Positions 17,886 through 26,500 of a stretch of DNA of 64,000 bases are shown here, piece after piece. The notes beneath the pieces were generated by a model. The model had not been told where the DNA came from, did not search any database, and saw only the letters and a program-made list of their open reading frames with translations. Position 1 is the stretch's first letter, and each line of letters begins with the position of its first letter. A program made the translations under genes and the position numbers. The stretch is from Engelhardtia mirabilis (GTDB taxonomy: Bacteria; Planctomycetota; UBA1135; GCA-002686595): contig NZ_CP036287.1 in the NCBI RefSeq assembly GCF_007748095.1, positions 6,820,001 through 6,884,000 on the forward strand, in the 5' to 3' direction.

Positions 17886-17939
17886 GGAAAGTCCTTCCGC
17901 CCGGCAAGCGCCGAGGTTTCTCCCGGGGAAGGACTTTCC
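17886..17939. repeat. Inverted repeat, 13-bp arms
   Basis: GGAAAGTCCTTCC (17886-17898) and its reverse complement GGAAGGACTTTCC (17927-17939) flank a 28-nt spacer, about 63 nt upstream of the flgF -24 element. It could be an activator-binding pair (UAS) for the sigma-54 regulator, or a hairpin; only the symmetry is seen. Confidence 0.6.
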
Positions 17940-17975
17940 GGTGGCCGGGTCGCTCTCGCGCGGTCGTGGGGCGGT

Positions 17976-18150
17976 CGTACTGGTCGTACGGTGCCGCGAC
18001 CATTTTGGTCGTACTGGTCGTACGGTGCCGCGACCATTTGGCCCATCGGCGCGCAAGCGCTCCCGATTCGCAGCGCCGCTGATCGCCGATGGGCCAAATG
18101 GTCGCGGCACCGTACGACCAAAATGGTCGCGGCACCGTACGACCAGTACG
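17976..18150. repeat. Long inverted repeat with internal tandem duplication
   Basis: Left arm 17976-18051 and right arm 18084-18150 are perfect reverse complements except for one 9-nt insertion in the left arm. The left arm consists of two 34-nt direct units (17974-18007, 18008-18041; one mismatch). The units contain GGTCGTACGGTGCCGCGACC. A 12-nt core (TCGTACGGTGCC) recurs in the palindrome at 40535-40595. Confidence 0.85.
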
Positions 18151-18161
18151 CCCGAACGAAA

Positions 18162-18195
18162 GCGACCCGCACCGGTCGGGGCCGGTGCGGGTCGC
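18162..18195 (-). terminator. Terminator-like hairpin after flgE
   Basis: Perfect 14-bp stem (18162-18175 with 18182-18195; GCGACCCGCACCGG) and a 6-nt loop, 37 nt past the flgE stop; on the minus strand it is followed by a short T-containing run (TTTCGTT). Confidence 0.7.
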
Positions 18196-18232
18196 CAGGG
18201 ACCTCAGGGGGCTAGGGCTAGCGCCCCTGGGG

Positions 18233-20158
18233 TCAGACCACGTTGACGACTTCCTCCAGGAGCTGGTCCTGGACCGAGATGATCCGCGCATTGGCCTGGA
18301 AGCCGCGCTGGGCCTGGATCAGGCGCACGAACTCCGCGGCCGAGTCGACGTTGGACTGCTCCAGGGCGCCGCCGATCACCTCACCTGCGCCGTTGCCGGC
18401 CCCCGCAGCCGTCAGGCGCTGGCCGCTGTTGGAGGTCTCGCCCCAGTAGCTGTTGCCGAGCTCCTCCAGGCCGCGCGGGTTGGTGAACGTCGTCACGCCG
18501 ATGGCGCCCAGGTCGACGCTCTGGCCGTTGGTGTAGAAGCCCTCGATCGCACCGTCGGTGCCGACCGAGATGCTGGCCAGGGTGCCGGCGCCGTAGCCGT
18601 TCTGACCCGAGGCCACCAGGTTGGTGGCCGAGCCGAACTGCGTGATGCCGTCGAAGCTGCCCGCCTCACCGAAGGTCAGCTTGATGTTCTGACTCGAGCC
18701 ACCGTTGAACTGGATCGTGATGTCGGCCGAGGGCGGTGTCTGCAGCGAACCGTTCTCGTTGAAGCGGATGTTGGAGACGGTGCCCGCGGTGACGGTTCCC
18801 GAGCTACTGGGGAGCGAGGCGGTCATGGTCCAGGAGTTGTCGTCCTGGCGCACGTAGTCGAAGGAGAGGATGTGGCTGCCGCCCGCGGGGTCGAAGACCT
18901 CCATCGAGGTGGTGACCGTGTCCGGGCCGGCACCGTTGGTGGTCACGGCGAAGGCCGCCGTGGCCCATTGGCTCTGGCCCACCTGGCCGTTGCCGTCGCT
19001 GATCACGAGGCTGAGGTCGGACTCGCCGCTCTCTTCCGCGCTGAAGACCAACTTGCCGGCGCTGGCGTCGAAGCTGGCCTCGGCGCTCGAGAACTGGGCG
19101 TTCACGAAGTCGACCAGGTCCTGCATCGTCGTGCCGTCGGTCCCGTAGACGAAGGTCGCCTGGACGATCGAGCCGTCAGCCTCGGTGCCGCTGATCTCGA
19201 GCGTGTCCCCGTTCAGGTAGTCCGCGTCGTTGAGCGTGAGCAGATTGAGGTTCGATGACAGGCCGGCCAGGGTCTCGGTGCCCGCCACCAACGTCGTCGA
19301 CAGCCCCACGGCGCCCGCCAGGTCCTTGCCCGCGGCGCCCGGCGTGACCTTGATCGTCGACTTCTCCCCGGTCTTGTCGCTGACCATCGAGAGCGACTGG
19401 TCGGCGTTGACCGTGGCGGTGATGTGGTCGAGCTTGTTGACTTCGTCGGCCACGTCCTGGGCGGTGACCACACCCGAGGCGGGGACCGAGATCGAGACCA
19501 GCTGGGGTGCGCCCCCGTTGATCGCCAGCTCCATGGTGTAGGCCTCGCCCGCGGGCAGCGTGAAGGGCCCCGTCGCGCCGCCGGTGATCGAGGCCGCCGT
19601 GCCCTCGTAGATGGCCGAGGCGCTGGAGAGCGTCTCCGCCAGGGGGCCGGTGATCTCCGAGGGCAGGTTGCCCTCGAACTGCATGGCCGAGGTGGTCTTG
19701 GGCGGGACGACACCGGTGGAGTCGATCTTGATCGCCTGACCGTTGGGATTGAGCACGCGGTAGCCGGTGCGCTGGTCGACGAGGTTGTCCTTCGAGTCCA
19801 GGCTGAACGATCCGACGCGACTGAACACGTCTCGGTTGCCGTCGAAGAGGGTGAAGTAGCCCTCGCCGAGCATGGCCAGGTCGAAGGTGCGCCCGGTGAT
19901 GTCGAGCGCGCCCTGGCCCAGGTCGCGGTCGACCATGGCGAGCTGTGCGCCGAGGCCGACCTGCATCGGATCCGTGCCGCCGAGGGAGTCCGTGGGCGGG
20001 CTGCCCTCACGCAGGGTGCGGCTGATCAGGGTCGAGAACACCGCGCGCGCCGTCTTGTAGGCCGGCGTGTTGGTGTTGGCGAGGTTGTTACCGATGACGT
20101 CGATCCAGCCTTGATGGGCCCGCAGACCACTGAGGGCAGAGACGAGTGCACGTGTCAT
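18233..20158 (-). CDS. flgE: Flagellar hook protein FlgE
   Basis: A 641-residue protein, larger than E. coli FlgE (402) through an expanded central region, as in many non-enteric bacteria. N-terminus MTRALVSALSGLRAHQGWID and NNLANTNTPAYKTARAVFST; then FDLAMLGEGYFTLFDGNRDV, the FlgE/F/G central block; C-terminus EFVRLIQAQRGFQANARIIS. It polymerises into the hook outside the cell. It begins 14 nt after flgD, its capping protein, and is followed by a strong terminator hairpin. Confidence 0.94.
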   Translation of the reverse strand: MTRALVSALSGLRAHQGWIDVIGNNLANTNTPAYKTARAVFSTLISRTLREGSPPTDSLGGTDPMQVGLGAQLAMVDRDLGQGALDITGRTFDLAMLGEGYFTLFDGNRDVFSRVGSFSLDSKDNLVDQRTGYRVLNPNGQAIKIDSTGVVPPKTTSAMQFEGNLPSEITGPLAETLSSASAIYEGTAASITGGATGPFTLPAGEAYTMELAINGGAPQLVSISVPASGVVTAQDVADEVNKLDHITATVNADQSLSMVSDKTGEKSTIKVTPGAAGKDLAGAVGLSTTLVAGTETLAGLSSNLNLLTLNDADYLNGDTLEISGTEADGSIVQATFVYGTDGTTMQDLVDFVNAQFSSAEASFDASAGKLVFSAEESGESDLSLVISDGNGQVGQSQWATAAFAVTTNGAGPDTVTTSMEVFDPAGGSHILSFDYVRQDDNSWTMTASLPSSSGTVTAGTVSNIRFNENGSLQTPPSADITIQFNGGSSQNIKLTFGEAGSFDGITQFGSATNLVASGQNGYGAGTLASISVGTDGAIEGFYTNGQSVDLGAIGVTTFTNPRGLEELGNSYWGETSNSGQRLTAAGAGNGAGEVIGGALEQSNVDSAAEFVRLIQAQRGFQANARIISVQDQLLEEVVNVV

Positions 20159-20172
20159 GGATCAGGATCCGA

Positions 20173-20682
20173 TCAGGCGCTGGTTTCGGTGTCGGTCTCG
20201 GAGTCCGACGCGTTGTCGACGGTCGTCCCGGCCGCGTCGGAGCCGCCGTCGGCGCCCGCTTCGTGGACCGTCTCGACCCAGAAGAGCGGCACGCTGACCG
20301 GGCCCGAGATCAGGCTGGCGATGCCGTCCTGGACCTTGACCGAGTCGACGATGCCGGTGTTGCCGGCGCCGGTGTCGGGGTCCGTCCACCCGATCTCCTT
20401 GCCGATCAGGGCACTGCCCTCGGCGAGCTGCGAGACGATCGAGTCGGCCTGACTCATGAACAAGAGGCCCTCGATGCCGGAGTTCATGGACTCGAGCTGT
20501 TCGAGGCTGGAGAAGGTCGCGAGCTGGGCCACGAAGTCCTCGTTCTTGACGGGCTCCATGGGGTCCTGGTTCTCGAGCTGACTCACCAGGAGCTTCATGA
20601 AAGCTTCCCTGTCGAGCTCCTTAGAGCCGGCGAGGCCGGAACTCGACGTGGTCGAGGTCGGCGAGGTGGCGTTGATTTCCAT
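20173..20682 (-). CDS. flgD: Hook cap / hook assembly protein FlgD
   Basis: A 169-residue protein. The conserved N-terminal block is clear: REAFMKLLVSQLENQDPMEP followed by EDFVAQLATFSSLEQLESMN. It caps the growing hook and is needed for FlgE polymerisation. The C-terminal Ig-like region is short (GKEIGWTDPDTG...VSVPLFWVET) and ends in an acidic Ser/Thr tail, so the FlnD-like domain may be reduced. Gaps are 47 nt from fliK and 14 nt to flgE. Confidence 0.92.
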   Translation of the reverse strand: MEINATSPTSTTSSSGLAGSKELDREAFMKLLVSQLENQDPMEPVKNEDFVAQLATFSSLEQLESMNSGIEGLLFMSQADSIVSQLAEGSALIGKEIGWTDPDTGAGNTGIVDSVKVQDGIASLISGPVSVPLFWVETVHEAGADGGSDAAGTTVDNASDSETDTETSA

Positions 20683-20729
20683 GGTTGAGCTGAGGGAGGG
20701 GGTCGCGGGCGCTGAGGAGGGGGGTGAGG

Positions 20730-21794
20730 TCAGGCGTAGGTGTCGACCTCGGACGACCCGTGCCGGATGGGGCGCGGGTCGTGGTCGTTGGTGCGCTCGC
20801 CGGCCTGTGGGCCGCGGCGCCGGTCCGCGCCCGGATCGCGGCGCTCGGGCGCTCCGCTGTCCGGTCGGCGGTCGGAGGGATCGGCCAGGGTCAGGGCGAC
20901 CTCGGCGGTGTCGAAGCCGGCGTCGGCCAGGGCGGCGCGCAGCTCGGGCAGGTGGCGCTGGATCAGCTCCAGGGTCTCGGGCGACTCGGCCTCCATGCGG
21001 GCCGAGACGGTGTTGCCGTCCAAGGACAGGCGCACGGTCACCCGGCCGAGCTCGCCGGGGTCGAGCTGGACCACGGCTTCACGCAGCCCCGGGCGCAGGG
21101 CCGCCTTCAATTGCTCGAGGACCCGCGCGGCGCGCTCGATGTCCGCCGCCTGGCCGGGGCGCTCGGCGGCGGCGGTGCGGGGCACGGATCGAGACCGATC
21201 CGGGTCGACGGTGGTTTGGGCGGGGGCGTCCATGCGGGCCGCACCGGGGCGGGCAGCCTGGGCGGCGGGCAGCGCAGCGGCCGGCGGCGGGGCGGCGGCC
21301 GGGCCGGGGTGCGGGCCGCCGGGGAATCCGGGCGCGGGCACGACCTGCGGGGAAGGGTCGGGACCCGGCCCGGGGCGGGCGGCCGCGTCGCCGGGGCCGC
21401 CGGTGGGGACATCTCCTCTGGCCTCCGCGCGGCGCGCGGGGGCCTCCTGCTGGGGCCGCTGGGGCCCATCGACGGGACCCTCCACCGGGTCTCGCTCGCG
21501 GCGTCCGGAGCGTCGCGGCCGCTGCTCGGCGGCCCTCTCCTCCGGGCGTTCTGCCTTGCCTTCCTCGCGACCCAGACGGCGTTCCTCCAGGCGATCCGCC
21601 CGCTGGCGGGCCTCGGCCTGCTGTTCCGAGATGTGCTCGGACTCTCTGTTCCGTCGGAGTTCGGCGCTGAAGGCGCTGTCCCGCGATCCCCTGTCGACGC
21701 CGTGGGCGGCGTCGAGGTAGGAACGGGACGGCCGCCCCGTGCCGGGCGGCCGTCCAAGGGACTCCAATCCAGAGAGACTTTCGATGGTCTCCAT
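20730..21794 (-). CDS. fliK: Hook-length control protein FliK
   Basis: A 354-residue protein from ATG 21794. The frame extends to an ATG at 21860, but the sigma-54 promoter at 21807-21822 lies inside that extension, so 21794 is preferred. The N-terminal two thirds are disordered, rich in Pro, Ala, Arg and Glu (the ruler part). The C-terminal domain at about 220-310 has the Flg_hook pattern: LREAVVQLDPGELGRVTVRL, DGNTVSARMEAESPETLELI, LPELRAALADAGFDTAEVAL. It measures the hook and switches export specificity. First gene of the fliK-flgD-flgE operon. Confidence 0.88.
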   Translation of the reverse strand: METIESLSGLESLGRPPGTGRPSRSYLDAAHGVDRGSRDSAFSAELRRNRESEHISEQQAEARQRADRLEERRLGREEGKAERPEERAAEQRPRRSGRRERDPVEGPVDGPQRPQQEAPARRAEARGDVPTGGPGDAAARPGPGPDPSPQVVPAPGFPGGPHPGPAAAPPPAAALPAAQAARPGAARMDAPAQTTVDPDRSRSVPRTAAAERPGQAADIERAARVLEQLKAALRPGLREAVVQLDPGELGRVTVRLSLDGNTVSARMEAESPETLELIQRHLPELRAALADAGFDTAEVALTLADPSDRRPDSGAPERRDPGADRRRGPQAGERTNDHDPRPIRHGSSEVDTYA

Positions 21795-21806
21795 GCCGAG
21801 CCTGGT

Positions 21807-21822
21807 CGCAAGCCGGGTGCCA
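21807..21822 (-). promoter_or_regulatory. Sigma-54 (-24/-12) promoter of fliK operon
   Basis: Reads TGGCAC-CCGGC-TTGCG on the minus strand: a full match to the -24/-12 core. The -12 C is at 21808, predicting a start near 21796, two nt before the fliK ATG. The same layout is seen at flgF. Confidence 0.8.
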
Positions 21823-22262
21823 ACCGTCGCAGGGGCCGCCGGGCCCCCGCGGGCGGTCATGCAAAGGGCCCTGGCGGCCCCCCACGGAAAGCCCTTCCTG
21901 ACGGGCCCGGAAAGTCCGGAACAATCGAGAAGACCCTTCCGCCCAATCCGCTTGGCCCCGGTCCCGGACCCGTCGAGACGCCTGGAGGGCTGGTAATCGC
22001 CGCCTCATGCGGCTTCCCGGCCCGACCCCTACAACCGAAGACCCCTGCCAGTGGCGGGTTCGCCGTCATCTGGACAGGCGAACCGACCTCGGCTGGGCGG
22101 GCCAGATATGTTTCCGGTGCAGGTCACCGGGGATCTCCCACGCCCACAGAACTCCCGCTCGCTGCCGCACAACCGTGTCGGCGGGCTGGATCGCAACCAC
22201 CCGTACTCCCGTCCTAGACGAGCCTGGCCCTCGGCGACCTCGTCAGCCCACAGCAAAGACGT
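21823..22262. other. Intergenic region between fliK and the haem/propeller gene
   Basis: About 440 bp between divergent genes. GC third-position bias is absent and no gene is supported. It contains several short GGAAAG/CTTTCC-type motifs (21888-21950) that could bind regulators, and presumably the promoter of the rightward gene, which I cannot pinpoint. Confidence 0.5.
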
Positions 22263-25163
22263 ATGAAACACCGCACCACCGCACTTGCAGCGAGCGTGCT
22301 CGCCTTTGGAGCGACCTACGTGTCGGCCCAGACCCAGGCACACGCAGTTCTCGTCGACCCGAACAACTCGGACCTCGTCTGGACGGTCAACCACGACAAC
22401 GACTCGGTCTCCCAGGTCAACGTCGCCACCGGCGCCGTGGTCGCGGAGATCGCGGTCGGGGCCCAGCCCAACCACCTGGCCTTCAACGCCGCGGGCACCA
22501 AGCTGCTGGTGGTCAACCGGCGCGGGAACGTGCCGCTCACGACCAACTTCGTGACGCCCTTCACCGGCGCCGAGATCCGCGGCAGCATCAGCGTGATCGA
22601 CGTGGCCACCAAGACCGTCGAATCCTTGCTGACCGACGTGGGCACCGAGCCCTACGGCATCGCCCTGTCGCCCAACGGCAAGTTCTTCGTCGTCACCGCC
22701 TTCCGCTCCAGCGAAGTGCTGCTGCTCGACGCGACGACCTACGCCGAGCTGGCTCGCCACGAGTACGACGACGACCTCAGTCACATCGCCCCGGGCAAGA
22801 CCATCGACCAGATCGACACGGACTTCGACGGGGTGCCGGACCTGGCCAACCCGCGTCTGTTCTCGGTCACCGCGGACTCGGCGAAGATCTACGTCACCCA
22901 CTGGAAGTCGCCGTGGATCTCGATCCTCGACGTGACCCTCGACGGCTCGGGTGTCCCGACCGCCGTGGCCGAGGGCGGTCGCATCAACCAGGACGACTAC
23001 GACCTGCACCCGATCAACAACCCGATCCCGAACCACACGGTCGCGAGTCAGGGTGACCCGACCTTCTCGGACGACATCGCGATCTCGCCCGACGGCACCC
23101 GCGCGCTCGTTCCGCAGGTCCTGCTGAACATCAACTTCGACACCACCCACGACTTCGCGGGTGCGATCGCGGGGGCCTTCGCCAACCGCGTGTACCCCTC
23201 GCTGACGATGCTCGACCTCGTCACCGGGAGCTACAACGCCCCCGGTGACGCGTCGAATCGTCTGCACCACGAGCTGACCGACACGCTGACCCCGGCCAAG
23301 TACGTGCCCTTCGGCGGCCAAGGCCGCAGCATCGGCGGGGGCATCGTGACCCTCGGCGGCTCCGGCTCGCCGGTCCTCGGCGGTTCGGCCGACTTCGTGC
23401 TCAGCGGCGTCAACGGCGCCGGCGTGCTCGGCTTCGTCTGGTACGGCATCGAGACCAACATCCCGGTGCCGCCCCTGGGCACCCTGCTGGTCGACCTGCA
23501 GGGCTCGATCGCGATGAGCGCGAGCGTCGGTGACCAGTGGGCCGGCTCGATCGCCATCCCGAACTCGCCGGTGCTCGACGGCCAGGTCGTCTCCTTCCAG
23601 GGCGCGACCTTCAACACCAACAACGGTGACATCGGCCTCTCGAACGGCGTCCGCGTGGTGCTCGGCACCACCGGCACGGGCCTGAACAAGATGGGCTACC
23701 GCGCCGGCCAGCCCTACCGCGCCGACTACAACGCGGCCGGTGACAAGGTCCTGATGCTGAACCAGGGCTCCGAGGACGTCTTCCTCTACGACGTCAACGG
23801 TTCGGACATGACCCTGCAGACGGTCTTCCCGCCCCGTCACGGCCACGTGGAGCGCACGCCGCTCGACCTGACCACCGCGATCGGCGACATGCCGATCGGC
23901 TGGACGGTCGTGCCGGACCCGGCCACCAGCAACGACGACGCGCTGATCTACATCCAGAACGAGGTCACCACCTCGCTCAGCGTGTTGCGCGTCGACTACG
24001 CCACCGGCGTGATCACCAAGGAGGCCGACCAGATCGTCACGATCACCGGCCCCGACCAGAAGACCGTCAGCGAGCGCATCGGCCAGGAGCTGTTCCACGA
24101 CGCCTCCCGCGCCCAGACCACCGGCAACTTCAACAACTCCTGCTACTCCTGCCACGCTGAAGGTGGTGAGGACGGCAAGAGCTGGGACCGCCCCGCCGGC
24201 CCGCGTACGACCATGCCGGTCTACGGTGGCCCCCTGGGCTCCGGTCTGCTGCTCTGGAAGGGCGTCCGCGTCAACCTGGGCGAGACCGGCCCGATGTTCG
24301 GCGGCGAGAACGGCGGCACGGGCATCATGAGTGACGTCGAGCAGCAAGGCCTGATCGACTACCACAAGGTCATCCCGTTCCCCCTGAACCCGAACCTCGA
24401 TCCGGTCACCGGCGACCTGACGTCGCTGGCGGCCTACGGTCAGGACCTGTTCTTCGGGACCAACGACACGGGCCTCAACCCGACCCAGCGCGCGGCCGGC
24501 TGTATCGCCTGTCACCCGAAGGCCGACGCCGTCAACGGCAGCACGCGCCTGTTCACCGCTGACTTCCTCGACCCGATCTACACCGACGGTCTGGAGTTCG
24601 GCTACGTCCACGACGACAACTGCCTCAACCTGCAGGAGAACATCGCGCAGCTCAACATCCGCGCGGTCAACTCCCAGGTGAACGGCGACGAGGATCTGGA
24701 CGGCTTCCCCGACTTCGACCGCAACCTCGACGGTTACTCGGACATCGAGGGTTACACCCCGATCCACCCGGACTCGGACGACAACTTCGAGCGGGACGAC
24801 CCGAACAGCTACCCCTGCCCCCTGGATCCGTTCTTCGACCCGCTCGGGCCGAAGAAGGTCTTCAACCGCAAGCTGAAGCTGTTCTCGATTCCGACCAAGC
24901 TCGCGGTCTTCCACACCTACCCGTACATGCACGACAACTCGCTCGTGTCGCTGCGGGCGATCGTCGACCCGGACTCGCAGATGAACGATCCGGTCTACGG
25001 CAGTGCGAACTACCCGACCACCTTCAAGTGGTTCAACGAGTTCCACGACATCCGCGGCCACGAGGACATCGTTCCCCAGGCCTCGAAGGTCCAAGTCTCC
25101 CTGGTCAGCACCGACAAGGACGCCGACATCGAGGCGATCCTGGCCTTCATCTCGAGCCTGTGA
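22263..25163 (+). CDS. Exported beta-propeller di-haem cytochrome c protein
   Basis: A 966-residue protein with signal peptide (MKHRTTALAASVLAFGATYV). Residues about 30-340 and 490-640 are YVTN-type propeller repeats (VTGAVVAEIAVGAQPNHLAF-like, GIALSPNGKFFVVT, DIAISPDGTRALVP). The propeller is interrupted at about 360-480 by a Gly-rich beta domain (GGSGSPVLGGSADFVLSGVN ... SIAIPNSPVLDGQVVSFQG) of a type I associate with secreted planctomycete proteins. The C-terminal part has two CxxCH haem sites (CYSCH at 627, CIACH at 747), as in di-haem peroxidase/MauG-like proteins, plus DxDxDG-like calcium motifs (DEDLDGFPDFDRNLDGYSD). Likely a periplasmic or outer-surface redox protein; the substrate is unknown. 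Confidence 0.8.
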   Translation: MKHRTTALAASVLAFGATYVSAQTQAHAVLVDPNNSDLVWTVNHDNDSVSQVNVATGAVVAEIAVGAQPNHLAFNAAGTKLLVVNRRGNVPLTTNFVTPFTGAEIRGSISVIDVATKTVESLLTDVGTEPYGIALSPNGKFFVVTAFRSSEVLLLDATTYAELARHEYDDDLSHIAPGKTIDQIDTDFDGVPDLANPRLFSVTADSAKIYVTHWKSPWISILDVTLDGSGVPTAVAEGGRINQDDYDLHPINNPIPNHTVASQGDPTFSDDIAISPDGTRALVPQVLLNINFDTTHDFAGAIAGAFANRVYPSLTMLDLVTGSYNAPGDASNRLHHELTDTLTPAKYVPFGGQGRSIGGGIVTLGGSGSPVLGGSADFVLSGVNGAGVLGFVWYGIETNIPVPPLGTLLVDLQGSIAMSASVGDQWAGSIAIPNSPVLDGQVVSFQGATFNTNNGDIGLSNGVRVVLGTTGTGLNKMGYRAGQPYRADYNAAGDKVLMLNQGSEDVFLYDVNGSDMTLQTVFPPRHGHVERTPLDLTTAIGDMPIGWTVVPDPATSNDDALIYIQNEVTTSLSVLRVDYATGVITKEADQIVTITGPDQKTVSERIGQELFHDASRAQTTGNFNNSCYSCHAEGGEDGKSWDRPAGPRTTMPVYGGPLGSGLLLWKGVRVNLGETGPMFGGENGGTGIMSDVEQQGLIDYHKVIPFPLNPNLDPVTGDLTSLAAYGQDLFFGTNDTGLNPTQRAAGCIACHPKADAVNGSTRLFTADFLDPIYTDGLEFGYVHDDNCLNLQENIAQLNIRAVNSQVNGDEDLDGFPDFDRNLDGYSDIEGYTPIHPDSDDNFERDDPNSYPCPLDPFFDPLGPKKVFNRKLKLFSIPTKLAVFHTYPYMHDNSLVSLRAIVDPDSQMNDPVYGSANYPTTFKWFNEFHDIRGHEDIVPQASKVQVSLVSTDKDADIEAILAFISSL

Positions 25164-25207
25164 TCAAGGGGGCTTGACCCCACACGACTCGGGCTTCGGC
25201 CCCCAGC

Positions 25208-25248
25208 GCAGCGGCCCCCGCGATCCTCACGATCGCGGGGGCCGCTGC
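25208..25248. terminator. Bidirectional terminator hairpin
   Basis: Perfect 18-bp stem (GCAGCGGCCCCCGCGATC, 25208-25225, with 25231-25248) and a 5-nt loop between the convergent haem/propeller gene and rpiA. Confidence 0.8.
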
Positions 25249-25284
25249 CGTTCGGGCGGGGCCCGCATGCGAGGTCAGGGCCGC

Positions 25285-25971
25285 TCAGCCCTTCTCGCGC
25301 ACCTCGACCGTGCCGTCGTCGTCGGCGATCACCACGGCGTCGGCCAGGCCCAGGAAGAGCCCACACTCGACAACTCCCGGGGTCGCCGCCAGGGTCAACT
25401 CGAGTGCCTCCGGGTCTTCGATGCCGCCCTCGAAGTGGACGTCGAGCACGGCGTTGCCGTTGTCGGTGCGGTACTCGCCCCCACCGGCCGCCTGCCGCTC
25501 GCGCGGCTCGCCGCCCAGCCGAGCGATCTGTCGCGCCACCACCGGCAGGGCGAAGGGCACCACCTCCACCGGCAGGTCGAAGGTCGTCCCGAGCCGCTCC
25601 ACGACCTTGTCGCGGCCTACGACGATGACCTCGCGCCGACTGATCGAAGCCACGACCTTCTCGCGCAGCAGTGCACCGCCGCCGCCCTTGATCATCCGGT
25701 ACTCGGCGTCGATCTCGTCGGCGCCGTCGACGGTGAAGTCGAGCAGATCCACCTCGTCGAGACCGACCAGGGGGATGCCGAGCTCGCGCGCCACGGTCTC
25801 GGTGTCGATCGAGGTCGGCACCCCGCGCACCTCGAGGCCCTCGTCGCGAATGCGCTCCGCGAGCCGCTCCAGGAAGAAGCGCACCGTGGATCCGGTCCCC
25901 AGGCCGAGGGTCGAGCGATCGGGAACGAGGTCGGCTGCACGGCGGCCGGCGGCGAGTTTGGCCTGGCTCAT
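25285..25971 (-). CDS. rpiA: Ribose-5-phosphate isomerase A
   Basis: A 228-residue protein, the usual RpiA size. It interconverts ribose 5-phosphate and ribulose 5-phosphate in the pentose phosphate pathway. Motifs: LGLGTGSTVRFFLERL (phosphate loop), TVDGADEID (catalytic Asp), MIKGGGGALLREKVVA with the catalytic Glu/Lys, and GVVECGLFLGLADAVVI at the C-terminus. ATG 25971. It stands alone between the terminator and the divergent feo genes. Confidence 0.95.
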   Translation of the reverse strand: MSQAKLAAGRRAADLVPDRSTLGLGTGSTVRFFLERLAERIRDEGLEVRGVPTSIDTETVARELGIPLVGLDEVDLLDFTVDGADEIDAEYRMIKGGGGALLREKVVASISRREVIVVGRDKVVERLGTTFDLPVEVVPFALPVVARQIARLGGEPRERQAAGGGEYRTDNGNAVLDVHFEGGIEDPEALELTLAATPGVVECGLFLGLADAVVIADDDGTVEVREKG

Positions 25972-26253
25972 GGGGGCTTGTTCGGAGGGAGGCGCTCGTC
26001 GCGCCCGGACTGGGTCGGATCGATCGAGAGGGGCCGCGATTGTTTAGGGGCGTCGGAGCCCAGACAAGCGCCCTGCGCGCCGATGAAAGGGCTATACTCC
26101 CCCCTCTTTGCGACCGAATCTCATTTAGGCCGGCAGCGCGAGCGAACCTGCCCTGCGAGAACCCTCCCCGCCCGGGCCCACCAACCCCCGCCCCTCCGCC
26201 CCGTGGACCGCGCGGAACGACCACCGGTTACGCCTCCAACCCCGATTCTTCAC

Positions 26254-26487
26254 TTGGTCACCACCACCCTCGATCAGCTTCGTCCCGGACAGGGCGGTCG
26301 CCTCGTCAGCCTCGGCGGCGAGCGGCTGTTCCGACGTCGGTTGATGGAGTTGGGCCTCTTGCCGGGCTCGCGCGTCTCGGTCGTGCGCGCGGCGCCCTTG
26401 GGTGGAGTCCTGGAGCTGGAGGTGCGCGGTTCGCTGCTCAGCGTGCGGATGTCCGATGCCGCAATCCTCTCGGTCGAGGTGAGCTGA
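26254..26487 (+). CDS. feoA: Ferrous iron transport protein FeoA
   Basis: A 77-residue SH3-like protein from TTG 26254 (no ATG or GTG is available in frame near the start). Pattern: TTLDQLRPGQGGRLVSLGG, RRRLMELGLLPGSRVSVVRA, APLGGVLELEVRGSLLSVRM, which is FeoA throughout. It works in the cytoplasm with FeoB in Fe(II) uptake. feoB begins 13 nt later. No FeoC gene is present. A TATACT -10-like box lies at 26093-26098, but no matching -35 is evident, and I see no clear Fur box. Confidence 0.85.
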   Translation: MVTTTLDQLRPGQGGRLVSLGGERLFRRRLMELGLLPGSRVSVVRAAPLGGVLELEVRGSLLSVRMSDAAILSVEVS

Positions 26488-26500
26488 GGCTCGTCGAGCT

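Larger units (their letters stand above)
17797..18232. other. Gene-free region between flgE and flgF
   Basis: 436 bp without a credible gene. From right to left (direction of transcription) it holds the flgE terminator hairpin (18162-18195), a long imperfect inverted repeat (17976-18150), a 13-bp-arm hairpin (17886-17939) and the sigma-54 promoter of flgF (17808-17823). Confidence 0.75.

Noticed and set aside
17802..18246. Short frames on both strands in the flgE-flgF gap
   Set aside because: They read the palindromic repeats (RGTVRP/RPFGPS text occurring in both directions) and have no independent coding signal.
22029..25094. 1021-codon open frame on the minus strand opposite the propeller/haem gene
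   Set aside because: It is the mirror of a strongly GC3-biased gene; its translation is low-complexity Val/Asp/Arg/Gly text without motifs, while the plus strand has clear CxxCH and propeller motifs.
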